A stretch of DNA of 64,000 nt from Propionivibrio dicarboxylicus (GTDB lineage Bacteria; Pseudomonadota; Gammaproteobacteria; Burkholderiales; Rhodocyclaceae). Positions 37,281 through 45,835 of this stretch are shown piece after piece. The notes under the pieces were generated by a model, which was not told the DNA's origin, did not search any database, and saw only the letters and a program-made list of their open reading frames with translations. Numbering within the stretch: position 1 is the first letter of the stretch; the number at the start of each line of letters is the position of its first letter. The DNA lies in assembly GCA_945902805.1 (NCBI GenBank), contig CAMDMZ010000010.1, positions 1 through 64,000 on the forward strand, written 5' to 3'. The position numbers and the translations under genes were made by a program.

Positions 37281-38585
37281 TCACTTCATACTAAAGAAGG
37301 TCTGCAAAACCTTCGTCATATAGCCGTGATCGAGCACGCCGGCGCTTTCGCGGGCGCTGTGCATGGACCACATTGGGCAGCCGACATCCACGCTCGGCAC
37401 ACCTAACTGCGCCGCCAAAATCGGGCCGATGGTACTGCCGCAACCCAGATCGGTGCGATGGGCGTAGCGTTGATACGGCACCCCGGCGGTTTCGCACAAG
37501 GCAATAAAATGCGCTGCCGTATCGGCACCGGTGCTGTAGCGCTGGTTGGCGTTGATCTTGATCACCGGGCCGGCATTGACCAGCACGCGATGCGAAGGTT
37601 CGTACGCCGCCGGGAAATTCGGATGCCAGGCATGGGCCATATCGGCGCTGATGAAAAAGCTTCGCGCCATGACTCGCTGCCTCTGGTCATCTGCCGCACC
37701 GGGGTTTGAAACCAGGCGGGCGATCACATCAGAGAGAAAACTACCACCGGCCCCGGTGGCACTAGTGCTGCCCACTTCTTCATGATCAAACAGGCCGAGC
37801 ACACAGGTCGCATCGGGTTGCGTCGTCGCCAGCAGCGCGTTCAGTCCGGCGTGACACGAGGCCAGGTTATCCAGTCGGCCACTGGCGAGAAACTCGTGCT
37901 GCGGGCCCCACAGGCTGCCCGGCTGGACATCGAACACACCGATATCCCAAGCCAGGATACTTTCCCCCGCCACGCCCAACTGCTGCCCGAGGAAACTGGC
38001 GAAAACAGCATCCGGTGCCGCAGTATCGGCATCCACCGAAAACAGCAGTGGCAGTTCGGTTTGCTTGTTGAGTTTGAGCCCCGCCTCATTGACCTCGCGA
38101 TTCATGTGTATCGCCAGATTGGCTAGGCGCGCCACGGCACCATCGGTGCGCAGCAAGCGCGACTCGATGCCGCTTGTCGTGCGTACCATCACCCGTCCCG
38201 CCAGACCGAGGTCGCGATCGGCAAAACTGGCCAGGATCGGCCCGCCATAGATCTCGACGCCCAGCCGCAGCATGCCATCGGCGCGATGGGCGGCGTGCGG
38301 TTTCAAACGCAGACCCGGTGAATCAGTATGCGCGCCGAGCAGGCGCAGCCCGGTCGTCGCGACCGGCTTCTGGCCCATAACGAAAGCGATCAGCGATGAA
38401 CCGCCACGCACTACAAAATACTGACCACCGGGCTGCAGCGCCCAGCTTGCGGTTTCATCCAACGCGACAAACCCGGCCGCCTGCAAACGCGCAGCGACTT
38501 CTGCCACGGCATGCCACGGGCTCGAGCTGGCGTCGATGAAGGCGAGCAGGTCACGACCTGCCTGCTGTTGCTCAGCCGTCGGCAT
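37281..38585 (-). CDS. apeB: M18 family aminopeptidase (ApeB-like)
   Basis: LLGAHTDSPGLRLKP, LGLFDHEEVGSTSATGAGGSFL, DLGCGSTIGPILAAQLGVPSVDVG. Confidence 0.9.
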   Translation of the reverse strand: MPTAEQQQAGRDLLAFIDASSSPWHAVAEVAARLQAAGFVALDETASWALQPGGQYFVVRGGSSLIAFVMGQKPVATTGLRLLGAHTDSPGLRLKPHAAHRADGMLRLGVEIYGGPILASFADRDLGLAGRVMVRTTSGIESRLLRTDGAVARLANLAIHMNREVNEAGLKLNKQTELPLLFSVDADTAAPDAVFASFLGQQLGVAGESILAWDIGVFDVQPGSLWGPQHEFLASGRLDNLASCHAGLNALLATTQPDATCVLGLFDHEEVGSTSATGAGGSFLSDVIARLVSNPGAADDQRQRVMARSFFISADMAHAWHPNFPAAYEPSHRVLVNAGPVIKINANQRYSTGADTAAHFIALCETAGVPYQRYAHRTDLGCGSTIGPILAAQLGVPSVDVGCPMWSMHSARESAGVLDHGYMTKVLQTFFSMK

Positions 38586-39504
38586 TGATCTTGGCGACCA
38601 ATTCCTTCAATACCGCTTCGGCCTTGTCGTTCTCGATCTGGCAGGTTCCGGCATTTTCATGTCCGCCACCGCCATAGGCCAGCATCAACTCGCCGATGTT
38701 GGTCTTCGAGCTGCGGTTGGTGATCGATTTGCCAGTCGCGAACACTGTGTTCTGCTTCTGCACACCCCACAAAATGTGGATCGAAATGTTCGTCTCGGGG
38801 AACAACGCGTAAATCGTGAAACGATTGGTAGCGTAGATGGTTTCTTCGTTGCGCAGATCGAGCACGACCAGATTCTTATGCACCGTCGAGCAGCGCTTGA
38901 GCTGGTCCTTGGCCTTCTCGGCGTGATCGAAGTACAACTCGACGCGTTCCTTGACATCGGGCAACTGCAGAATGTCATTGATGCCGTGATCGCGACAATA
39001 CTTGATCAGGTCCATCATCAATTGATAGTTGCTGACGCGGAACTCGCGGAAACGACCGAGGCCTGTACGTGAATCCATGAGGTAATTGAGCAGCACCCAG
39101 TCTTTCGGGTTGAGGATTTCGTCTTGCGAAAACTGGGCGGAATCGCCCTTATCGACGGCGTCCATCATGTCCAGGAAGGCGGCCGGGAAACGTCCTTTGC
39201 CGCCGTAGTGCTCGAACACCACACGGGCAGCGGACGGAGCATCGGGATAAATCACGTGGTTGGCCCGCTCGCCCGGATTGCGCAAGGTCTCGGACGCATG
39301 GTGGTCAAAGGCCAGATGGACGCCGGGAACAAAGGGCAGATTGGTGGTGATATCGCGTTCGGTGATCTCGATCTTGCCATCCTGCATATCCTTGGGATGG
39401 ACAAACTTGATGTCGTCGATCATGTCGAGTTCGTTGAGCAGGACGGCGCAGACCAGACCATCGAAGTCGCTGCGGGTGACCAGGCGGTATTTCTGGACAG
39501 ACAT
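38572..39504 (-). CDS. DHH-family phosphoesterase (exopolyphosphatase-like)
   Basis: VTRSDFDGLVCAVLL, HLAFDHHASE, GGGHENAGTCQI. Confidence 0.85.
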   Translation of the reverse strand: MSVQKYRLVTRSDFDGLVCAVLLNELDMIDDIKFVHPKDMQDGKIEITERDITTNLPFVPGVHLAFDHHASETLRNPGERANHVIYPDAPSAARVVFEHYGGKGRFPAAFLDMMDAVDKGDSAQFSQDEILNPKDWVLLNYLMDSRTGLGRFREFRVSNYQLMMDLIKYCRDHGINDILQLPDVKERVELYFDHAEKAKDQLKRCSTVHKNLVVLDLRNEETIYATNRFTIYALFPETNISIHILWGVQKQNTVFATGKSITNRSSKTNIGELMLAYGGGGHENAGTCQIENDKAEAVLKELVAKINADG

Positions 39505-39554
39505 ATGAAATTCTCCGGGTTAAAAAGGCAGGCGATACGGGATTTGAAGACCCA

Positions 39555-42500
39555 CTATTCCAACACACTCAAGCGCCCGTAAGCAAGGTAAAACACCGCG
39601 AGCCGCTGCGGCAAACCCTCGCCGGCCAAAAGCGCGCCGTATTCCTCCAATTGTTCACGATAGCGCTCGGCGTGGATGGCGAGTTGCGGCTCGATTTCCG
39701 TGTCAGCAACAACGTTGGCCGCAATCCGCGCCGTCTTGTAGTCGACAATCCAGCGCACACCATCCTCGACGAAACAGCGATCAATGACGCGGGTTTGCGC
39801 CGTCCCGCCAGAGCCGACTTTTGACAAGACCAGTTCCGCCGCCATGTCGTCGCGCTGCCGCACCACCCAGCGCCCGAGCTCGCTTTCCAGGGTCGTGACC
39901 AGCATTTCCGCAGTCCGCGCCGCCCCGCTCTGCGCCTGAGCCGGCGCCCAGCCCCGGCTTGCCAGCCATTGCACGAAGGCCGGCAGCAAGGAATTCGCCC
40001 GCGCCGGTGACCAGCTCTCTGGCGCCGCAACGATCTGTTCGAGGCAGGCATGGGTCAAGGTTCCCACCGCTGCCGCCAGTGGATCCGCCGTGTCATCGTT
40101 GGGCGGCACTACGGGCTCGGACATGACTGGCGCGGCCCAGGCTGGCGGCACCGTGGGCGCCGCCTGACGCAGCAACTGCGGGACGAACAGCGCCAGATCT
40201 TCGACGTCGGAAAAAGTCGGTGTGACCGAAGGGAATCCCCTTTTCGGGACTGGCGGGACGGCGGCGGCAGCCAGAAACTTGGTTTCCAGCGCTGGCCATA
40301 AACGGCCCAAGGCCGACGCAGAGCGCGGTGACGTGATTTCCCCATCGTCTTTGCGCCACGCCACGCCGACCAAATGCAAACGTCGCACCGCGCGCGTCGC
40401 CGCGACATACAGCACGCGCGCCTCTTCGTTGCTGCTGCGCTCGCGCTCCATGCGCTGCAGGAAATCGTAGACCGTCGGCACCACCGATTTGCCCCGATGC
40501 GGATTGACCGGCGCCGCCACCAGCCGTTCGCCATCCGCCAGCGCAAAAGTGTCCCACGCCAGCAACGGCGTATCGCGGCCAGACGGTTCGCGGTGCAGGC
40601 CGGGCAAAATGACTGTATCGAATTCGAGCCCCTTCGACTTATGCACTGTCATCAGTTGCAAGCGGCCATCGGCCTGCGCATCGGCCGCCGCAAACAGGCG
40701 CCCCATGTCGTCGTCGAGGCTATCCACCGTAAAGCGAGCGGCGGCATCGAGCACATCCAGCCGATTGAAAAACGCACTGGCGTCGACGCTGCCGGCGGCA
40801 TCGGTACAGTGCGGCCCGCCGAGCTTTTTCCAGACATCCTCAACCCAGCGCCGCCGGGTCTGGCGCCCCTGCCCGGCCAGCGCCTCGGCCAGCACAGTTC
40901 GAACATGCGCCAGACGACTTTGACCATCGGTCGACAGCCGCGCCACGCGGGCCTCGTCATTCATCAACGACCACACGGTAGCCGCATGATCGTCGCCGGC
41001 CAGCGCATGCAGATCGGCCAGCGTCAAGCCGCACCACGGCGCGCGCAACACCGCCAGCCAATGCAGACGATCAGCCCGATGATGCAGCGCACGCGTCAGT
41101 GAAATCAGATCCTGCACCACCTGCCGCCCGGCCAGCGGTTCGATCTCGACCGCCGAAAAGCGCCACGCCGGCGCCTCGCGACGAATCGCCGCCACCAGTG
41201 CTGACAAGTGTCCGCGCGCGCGCACCAGCACGGCAATCTCGCGTTGCGGATCGGCACGCCATTCGGCGCCGATGATGTCGATCAGGGTGCGAGCTTCCAG
41301 AGCGTCCTTGCCTTCCCCTGCCTCATCAGCCAGCACCGGATGAATGCTGACGCCGGCATCGGCCAGCGGCTCGCGAGTGGCAACGAAGGGTCGGTAGCGA
41401 ATCTCGCCGCGCAGCGGTTCGTCGGTCGCCGGAAAGACGGCGAGGAAATGCGCGTTGATCCAATCCACGACCTCCGGATGCGAACGATTGTTGCGCGACA
41501 AGCGCAGCTGTTCCAGACGGAGCGCACCGATGCCCGACTCGGCAACGCGCAAAAACAAGCCGACGTCGGCCTTGCGAAAGCGATAGATCGACTGCATCGG
41601 ATCGCCCACGGCGAACAAAGTACGCCCATCGCCCGGCTGCCAGCCAGCGGTCAGCCGCGCCAACAGCTCGATCTGCAAGGGGCTGGTGTCCTGAAATTCA
41701 TCCACCAGCAGATGCCGAATGCGGTAATCGAGCCGCAACGCCAATTCCGATGGCGCCGACTCGTCGCCCAGGGCGGTAATGGCGCGCGCCGCCAGTTCGC
41801 CGAAATCCACCTCGCCGCGCTCGCGAAAGACCAACCAGAGTTCCGCCGCCGCGAGTTGCAACAACTGCACCAAAGCACGCACCACCGCATCGTCGCCCTG
41901 CGCCGGCGCCGGCAATTCGCGCAGCCGGCGCAGCCCAGCCACAGCGCTGTCATCAAGACTGGCGAGCAGTTCCAGCATTGCCGCCTTGGCGGCTTTGTCA
42001 GCCGGCGGAAAGCCGTTCTTGACCGTCACCTGTTTGCGCCGTTCGCCTTCCTTGGTCAGCAACAAATCAGCCAGCGCACGCCAGCGCGGCAAATCGGCGG
42101 GATCTTCGCCGAGTGCTTCGGTCCAGTCGCTGAGCAGGCTGCCGCCCAGATTGTCCGCCGCGTAACGTGCCAGCGGCATCGCCCGCTCCTGCACGCCAAA
42201 GCCGAGCGAATCGACGATACCAGCCAGGTCTTCGCTGACCAGCGCCGCCAGCGCCGACCCCAGCACCGATCCCATTGCCAACTCGGGATCATCGCAAGCG
42301 GCGTGCATTTGCCACAGCGAACGCCATTGCTCGCGTCGCGCAAGCATCTGTGCCAACAGCGTCGCCAAGCGTCCGCTGTCGTTGTCGAGATGGGCCAGCG
42401 CGATAGCCACGGCATCGCCCATTTCACCATCACTGTCGAGATGATCGAGCGCGCGCCGCGCCGCCTCTTCGTAATGCCGCTGCACATCCTCGGCCACTGC

Positions 42501-42926
42501 CGGCTGGGCGCCAAAGCGCGAGAGGTAGGGCATCTGCCGCGCCAGGCTGGCGCACAGCGCATCGATCGTGGTCAGACGCAAACGGCCCGGCTGGGTCTCG
42601 ATCTGCCAATCGAGTTCCTTTGCTCTGGCCAGCGCCGCAGTCGCCAGGCCAAAGGTTACGCGCTTGTGTTCCGCCGCCGGCAGCGCGCCAGAGCGCGCCA
42701 TCGCCAGGCTCTCGGCGATACGTTCGCGCATCTCGCCAGCGGCCTTGTTGGTGAAGGTAATGGCGATGATTTCTTCGGGCTCATCCACCGTTGCCAACAG
42801 GCGTAAATATCGCTGCGTCAGCAGTTCGGTCTTGCCGGCGCCGGCGGGGGCTTCGACGATGAACGACTCAAGCTCGAGCGCGTGCCGGCGATGCTCGGCA
42901 TCTTGCTGGAGCAGGCGATCCATCAT
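39555..42926 (-). CDS. addA: AddA-like UvrD/RecB-family helicase-nuclease
   Basis: FIVEAPAGAGKTELLTQRYL, ITFTNKAAGEMRERI, HLLVDEFQDTSPLQ, LMTVHKSKGLEFDTVILPG, WIVDYKTAR. Confidence 0.88.
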   Translation of the reverse strand: MMDRLLQQDAEHRRHALELESFIVEAPAGAGKTELLTQRYLRLLATVDEPEEIIAITFTNKAAGEMRERIAESLAMARSGALPAAEHKRVTFGLATAALARAKELDWQIETQPGRLRLTTIDALCASLARQMPYLSRFGAQPAVAEDVQRHYEEAARRALDHLDSDGEMGDAVAIALAHLDNDSGRLATLLAQMLARREQWRSLWQMHAACDDPELAMGSVLGSALAALVSEDLAGIVDSLGFGVQERAMPLARYAADNLGGSLLSDWTEALGEDPADLPRWRALADLLLTKEGERRKQVTVKNGFPPADKAAKAAMLELLASLDDSAVAGLRRLRELPAPAQGDDAVVRALVQLLQLAAAELWLVFRERGEVDFGELAARAITALGDESAPSELALRLDYRIRHLLVDEFQDTSPLQIELLARLTAGWQPGDGRTLFAVGDPMQSIYRFRKADVGLFLRVAESGIGALRLEQLRLSRNNRSHPEVVDWINAHFLAVFPATDEPLRGEIRYRPFVATREPLADAGVSIHPVLADEAGEGKDALEARTLIDIIGAEWRADPQREIAVLVRARGHLSALVAAIRREAPAWRFSAVEIEPLAGRQVVQDLISLTRALHHRADRLHWLAVLRAPWCGLTLADLHALAGDDHAATVWSLMNDEARVARLSTDGQSRLAHVRTVLAEALAGQGRQTRRRWVEDVWKKLGGPHCTDAAGSVDASAFFNRLDVLDAAARFTVDSLDDDMGRLFAAADAQADGRLQLMTVHKSKGLEFDTVILPGLHREPSGRDTPLLAWDTFALADGERLVAAPVNPHRGKSVVPTVYDFLQRMERERSSNEEARVLYVAATRAVRRLHLVGVAWRKDDGEITSPRSASALGRLWPALETKFLAAAAVPPVPKRGFPSVTPTFSDVEDLALFVPQLLRQAAPTVPPAWAAPVMSEPVVPPNDDTADPLAAAVGTLTHACLEQIVAAPESWSPARANSLLPAFVQWLASRGWAPAQAQSGAARTAEMLVTTLESELGRWVVRQRDDMAAELVLSKVGSGGTAQTRVIDRCFVEDGVRWIVDYKTARIAANVVADTEIEPQLAIHAERYREQLEEYGALLAGEGLPQRLAVFYLAYGRLSVLE
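39797..39823 (-). repeat. 26-bp dispersed repeat, copy 8
   Basis: tgcgccgtcccgccagagccgactttt inside addA, read as KVGSGGTA. Confidence 0.88.
40211..40264 (+). repeat. 26-bp dispersed repeat, copy 9, split by a 27-bp insert
   Basis: aaaaagtcggtg | tgaccgaagggaatccccttttcggga | ctggcgggacggcg. Confidence 0.88.
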
Positions 42927-45691
42927 CGCTCCTCCCACTGTGTGCGTCGCTCGGCCACCCGCAGCAGCGGCTTGACTTCGCAGTACTGGATGTCTTTTTC
43001 ATCGGCGAAAACCACCGCCGCGCAACCGTCGCGGACCTCGCGCGCCAGTTCGATGATGCGTTCCGCCCACAATTCGCGCAGCGCCGACCAATCGGGAAAT
43101 TCGTCCTCGGCATAACGTTTGCGCTGGTTCTCGAGCGTCTTCACGCCGGGCAGCAGGCCGTCACTTTCGGCAACGCCGAAAAACGCCGGTTCATCCTTCG
43201 TCACCCGCGCCAGGACGACGGCGGCGACCGCCTGATCGGGAAACGCCAGCGCGGCGTAGATCGGCAATTGTGGCTCGCTGGGGCGGGGATCAGCCCAGCT
43301 ATCGGCCGAGACCGAACGCCCGCTCTTGTAGTCGATCACCACCAGGCGACCGTCATTGAGTTCGTCGATGCGATCAACCACCACCCGCACCGACAGGCCT
43401 TCAATGTCGAGCGTGTATTTTTGCTCGCAGGCGATGACGCGAAAATCGGCGCGCGCACTTTCCACTTCCAGCCAGGTCGCCAACAGAGCACGGAGTCGTT
43501 CGCCTTCCAGCGCGGCCAGACGCGGCGACAGGGGTTCAATGGCGTGTTGATCGAATTCGGTCAGCGCCGTTGCAACGGCGGCGGCAATTGCCGCCTCACG
43601 TGCCAGCGCGTCGAGGCCAAGCAACCAGGCCAGATCGTGATCGCGCCAAAAAGCCTCCAGCGCGCCATGCAACAAGCCACCGCGCGCACGCGCATCGAGG
43701 CCAAAAGTCGGCGCTGGCAGGACGGCGGCACCCAGCCGATATTGGTAAAAACCCCAGGCCGGACACACCGCTTGCGCCTGCAACAGCGCCGTGCCACCGC
43801 GAAGGTGCTCGTCGGCACCAAGCGCTGGTGCGCGCGAATCATCGAGGCGTTCGAGGGTTTCGGATGGTTCGCTGCGTCCCCCATTGATCTGCCCGTTCGG
43901 CCTGATGGTGAGCACGGTCGAACCATCGAAGGCTGCGCTAGGCTTCGACAAGCTCAGCCCGAACGGGTCTTTTGCGTGCGCTGAAGCCAACGCTGCCAAC
44001 AACGGGCTCGGACGCAAAGTACGGTCGCCCTCGCTGCCTGCCCAGGAGAAGACCACCTCGTCCGCGCTCTGGCACCACAGCGTTTGCAAGGTACGCGCCT
44101 GTTCCGCCAGACTATCGACACGCGCCGCCGGGATACCCGCGCGACGTTGCAACTCGGCCGGCAACAGTGGATTCGGACGCGGTGCGGGCGGCCACGCGCC
44201 CTCGTTCATGCCCAGCAGCCAGAGTCCGTCAACCGGCCCGGCCAAGGCGTCGGTCAGCGCACACAGTTCGACACGGGGGGCGCTACGTCGCGGCACGACC
44301 AAGGACAGATCACGCGCCATTTGCTGCGCCAGGCGCAGTGCTGCTCCGGCATCGATGCGCCCGACTACCGCATCCAGCGTCGTCAGACCGGCCAGAAGTT
44401 CAATCAACTGGTCACGCGCGGCTCGCTCCCGCGCCAGCAGCGGACGTTGCCCCGGCCAGCCCAGGGCATCCAGCAGCGCAACAAAGCGACGTCCCCAGGC
44501 GCCCGGTAGTTGTCGTCCAGGCGCAGCGCGCGGCGCCTCAGAAAGAATATCAAGATGAATCGCTAGCTGCGGCACAGCGCACTCCACCGCCAGTCGCTGC
44601 ACGGTGCGCCGGAAGCGTTCCAGCGAGGCTTCCGGCGGCAGATGCTCGCGCAAGGCCGCCTCAAGCCGAGCACGGCCGTCGGCCTCGTCGATATCGGTCG
44701 ACCAGCCGGGCGCACACAGCAGTGCGCCGAAATCTGCCTGTGCCACTCGCTGCGGGTGCGCGAAAAATCCCAGCAGTTGCAAGGCCACCATCACCACCGG
44801 CTCATCCACCAGGGGCGTGCCCCCAACGGCGGCGAAGGCAGGTTCCAGCCCGGCCCAAGAGGCGCCGATGGCATCCGGATTGAGGCTCGCTGCCAGCGCC
44901 AATTCGAGCGAACGGCGACGCGCCGGCCAGTCAGCCACGGCGATGCGCAGCCGCGCTTGCGAGTTCTCCGCCAGCCGCTGGCTTGCCCACGCCGCCGCCG
45001 CGCGACATTCGGCGTCGACATCAGTAGCGCCGTGCACGGTGACCAGCGCCGCCTCGTCATTGCCGACTTTTACCTCGAATACCTCCACTCCACGTGCTTC
45101 CAGGGCCGCCAGCAACCGTAACAGCATGGGATCGGGAGCAACAAGACCAAAAATTCCGATCTGCGCCGGCAAACCGCCCATGCCGCGCGTGATGCAGTCG
45201 ATGCGCCAGGCCATGGCTGCCATCGCAGTGCGCCAAGCGTTCGTTTTGCACGCCGTCGCTACCCGTTCGCGCCAGCGCGAGAAGGCCTGAAACTCGTCGG
45301 TTTGCAGCGCCTCCGGAACATCGAGACGCCAAGCCAGGCGCAGGTTTTCAGCTTCCATCGCGGCCAGCGCCATGCCGGCCCGATCAAACAATTCGCCACC
45401 CGCGATCTCGTCATCCGCAGCGACGGCCTGCTCCCACAGGCAGCGTTCTTGCGGTCGGGTGAGGAAGGTGCCGGCCGCCGCCTGCGGCGGAATCTCGCCG
45501 CGCAGCAGCGCCGACGATACGGCATGATCCAGCCATTGCGCCGGCGTCGCACAGCCCAAAGCCGCCCACACCGCCAGCCCGCGCGCGGCCTGAATCTCGC
45601 CGTGGGCACGGCGCAAGCCAGCCGCCAGACGCGCCGTCGGACACAGCACGAGGGTTGTCGCACCGCCGGGAAGCTCGGCGAGGGAGCGCAT
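42923..45691 (-). CDS. addB: AddB-like PD-(D/E)XK nuclease
   Basis: VDGLWLLGMNEGAWPPAPRPNPLLP; C-terminal VVVDRIDELNDGRLVVIDYKSG; overlaps addA. Confidence 0.82.
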   Translation of the reverse strand: MRSLAELPGGATTLVLCPTARLAAGLRRAHGEIQAARGLAVWAALGCATPAQWLDHAVSSALLRGEIPPQAAAGTFLTRPQERCLWEQAVAADDEIAGGELFDRAGMALAAMEAENLRLAWRLDVPEALQTDEFQAFSRWRERVATACKTNAWRTAMAAMAWRIDCITRGMGGLPAQIGIFGLVAPDPMLLRLLAALEARGVEVFEVKVGNDEAALVTVHGATDVDAECRAAAAWASQRLAENSQARLRIAVADWPARRRSLELALAASLNPDAIGASWAGLEPAFAAVGGTPLVDEPVVMVALQLLGFFAHPQRVAQADFGALLCAPGWSTDIDEADGRARLEAALREHLPPEASLERFRRTVQRLAVECAVPQLAIHLDILSEAPRAAPGRQLPGAWGRRFVALLDALGWPGQRPLLARERAARDQLIELLAGLTTLDAVVGRIDAGAALRLAQQMARDLSLVVPRRSAPRVELCALTDALAGPVDGLWLLGMNEGAWPPAPRPNPLLPAELQRRAGIPAARVDSLAEQARTLQTLWCQSADEVVFSWAGSEGDRTLRPSPLLAALASAHAKDPFGLSLSKPSAAFDGSTVLTIRPNGQINGGRSEPSETLERLDDSRAPALGADEHLRGGTALLQAQAVCPAWGFYQYRLGAAVLPAPTFGLDARARGGLLHGALEAFWRDHDLAWLLGLDALAREAAIAAAVATALTEFDQHAIEPLSPRLAALEGERLRALLATWLEVESARADFRVIACEQKYTLDIEGLSVRVVVDRIDELNDGRLVVIDYKSGRSVSADSWADPRPSEPQLPIYAALAFPDQAVAAVVLARVTKDEPAFFGVAESDGLLPGVKTLENQRKRYAEDEFPDWSALRELWAERIIELAREVRDGCAAVVFADEKDIQYCEVKPLLRVAERRTQWEER
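43701..43726 (+). repeat. 26-bp dispersed repeat, copy 10
   Basis: aaaagtcggcgctggcaggacggcgg inside addB, read as AVLPAPTF. Confidence 0.88.
43892..43967. repeat. Paired inverted repeats encoding the DPFGLSLSKP motif (REP/BIME-like)
   Basis: cccgttcggcctgatggtgagcacggtcgaac ... ggcttcgacaagctcagcccgaacggg inside addB. Confidence 0.8.
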
Positions 45692-45789
45692 CACCCGGCC
45701 AGCGGCAGAATCAGGGCTCCCAGCGCGCACAGAACGGTTGTTCCCCAAAAAACGACGACATCGGCGAGATCGGCAAAATTGTCAGACAT
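45691..45789 (-). CDS. 32-aa single-TM microprotein overlapping the addB start
   Basis: MSDNFADLADVVVFWGTTVLCALGALILPLAG; RBS ggaggaat; ATGA overlap with addB. Confidence 0.6.
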   Translation of the reverse strand: MSDNFADLADVVVFWGTTVLCALGALILPLAG

Positions 45790-45835
45790 GGCATTCCTCC
45801 ATCAACGATGGAGTGCATTCTGTCTAGCACGAAGC

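Noticed and set aside
38191-38210. ccgtcccgccagaccga in apeB resembles half of the repeat
   Set aside because: Encodes the family-typical DLGLAGRVMV segment; lacks the poly-A side and has an indel.
41208-42806. 532-aa plus-strand ORF opposite addA (and the 855-aa ORF 45302..47869)
   Set aside because: Low-complexity His/Arg/Gln-rich shadow translations of addA, addB and rmuC.
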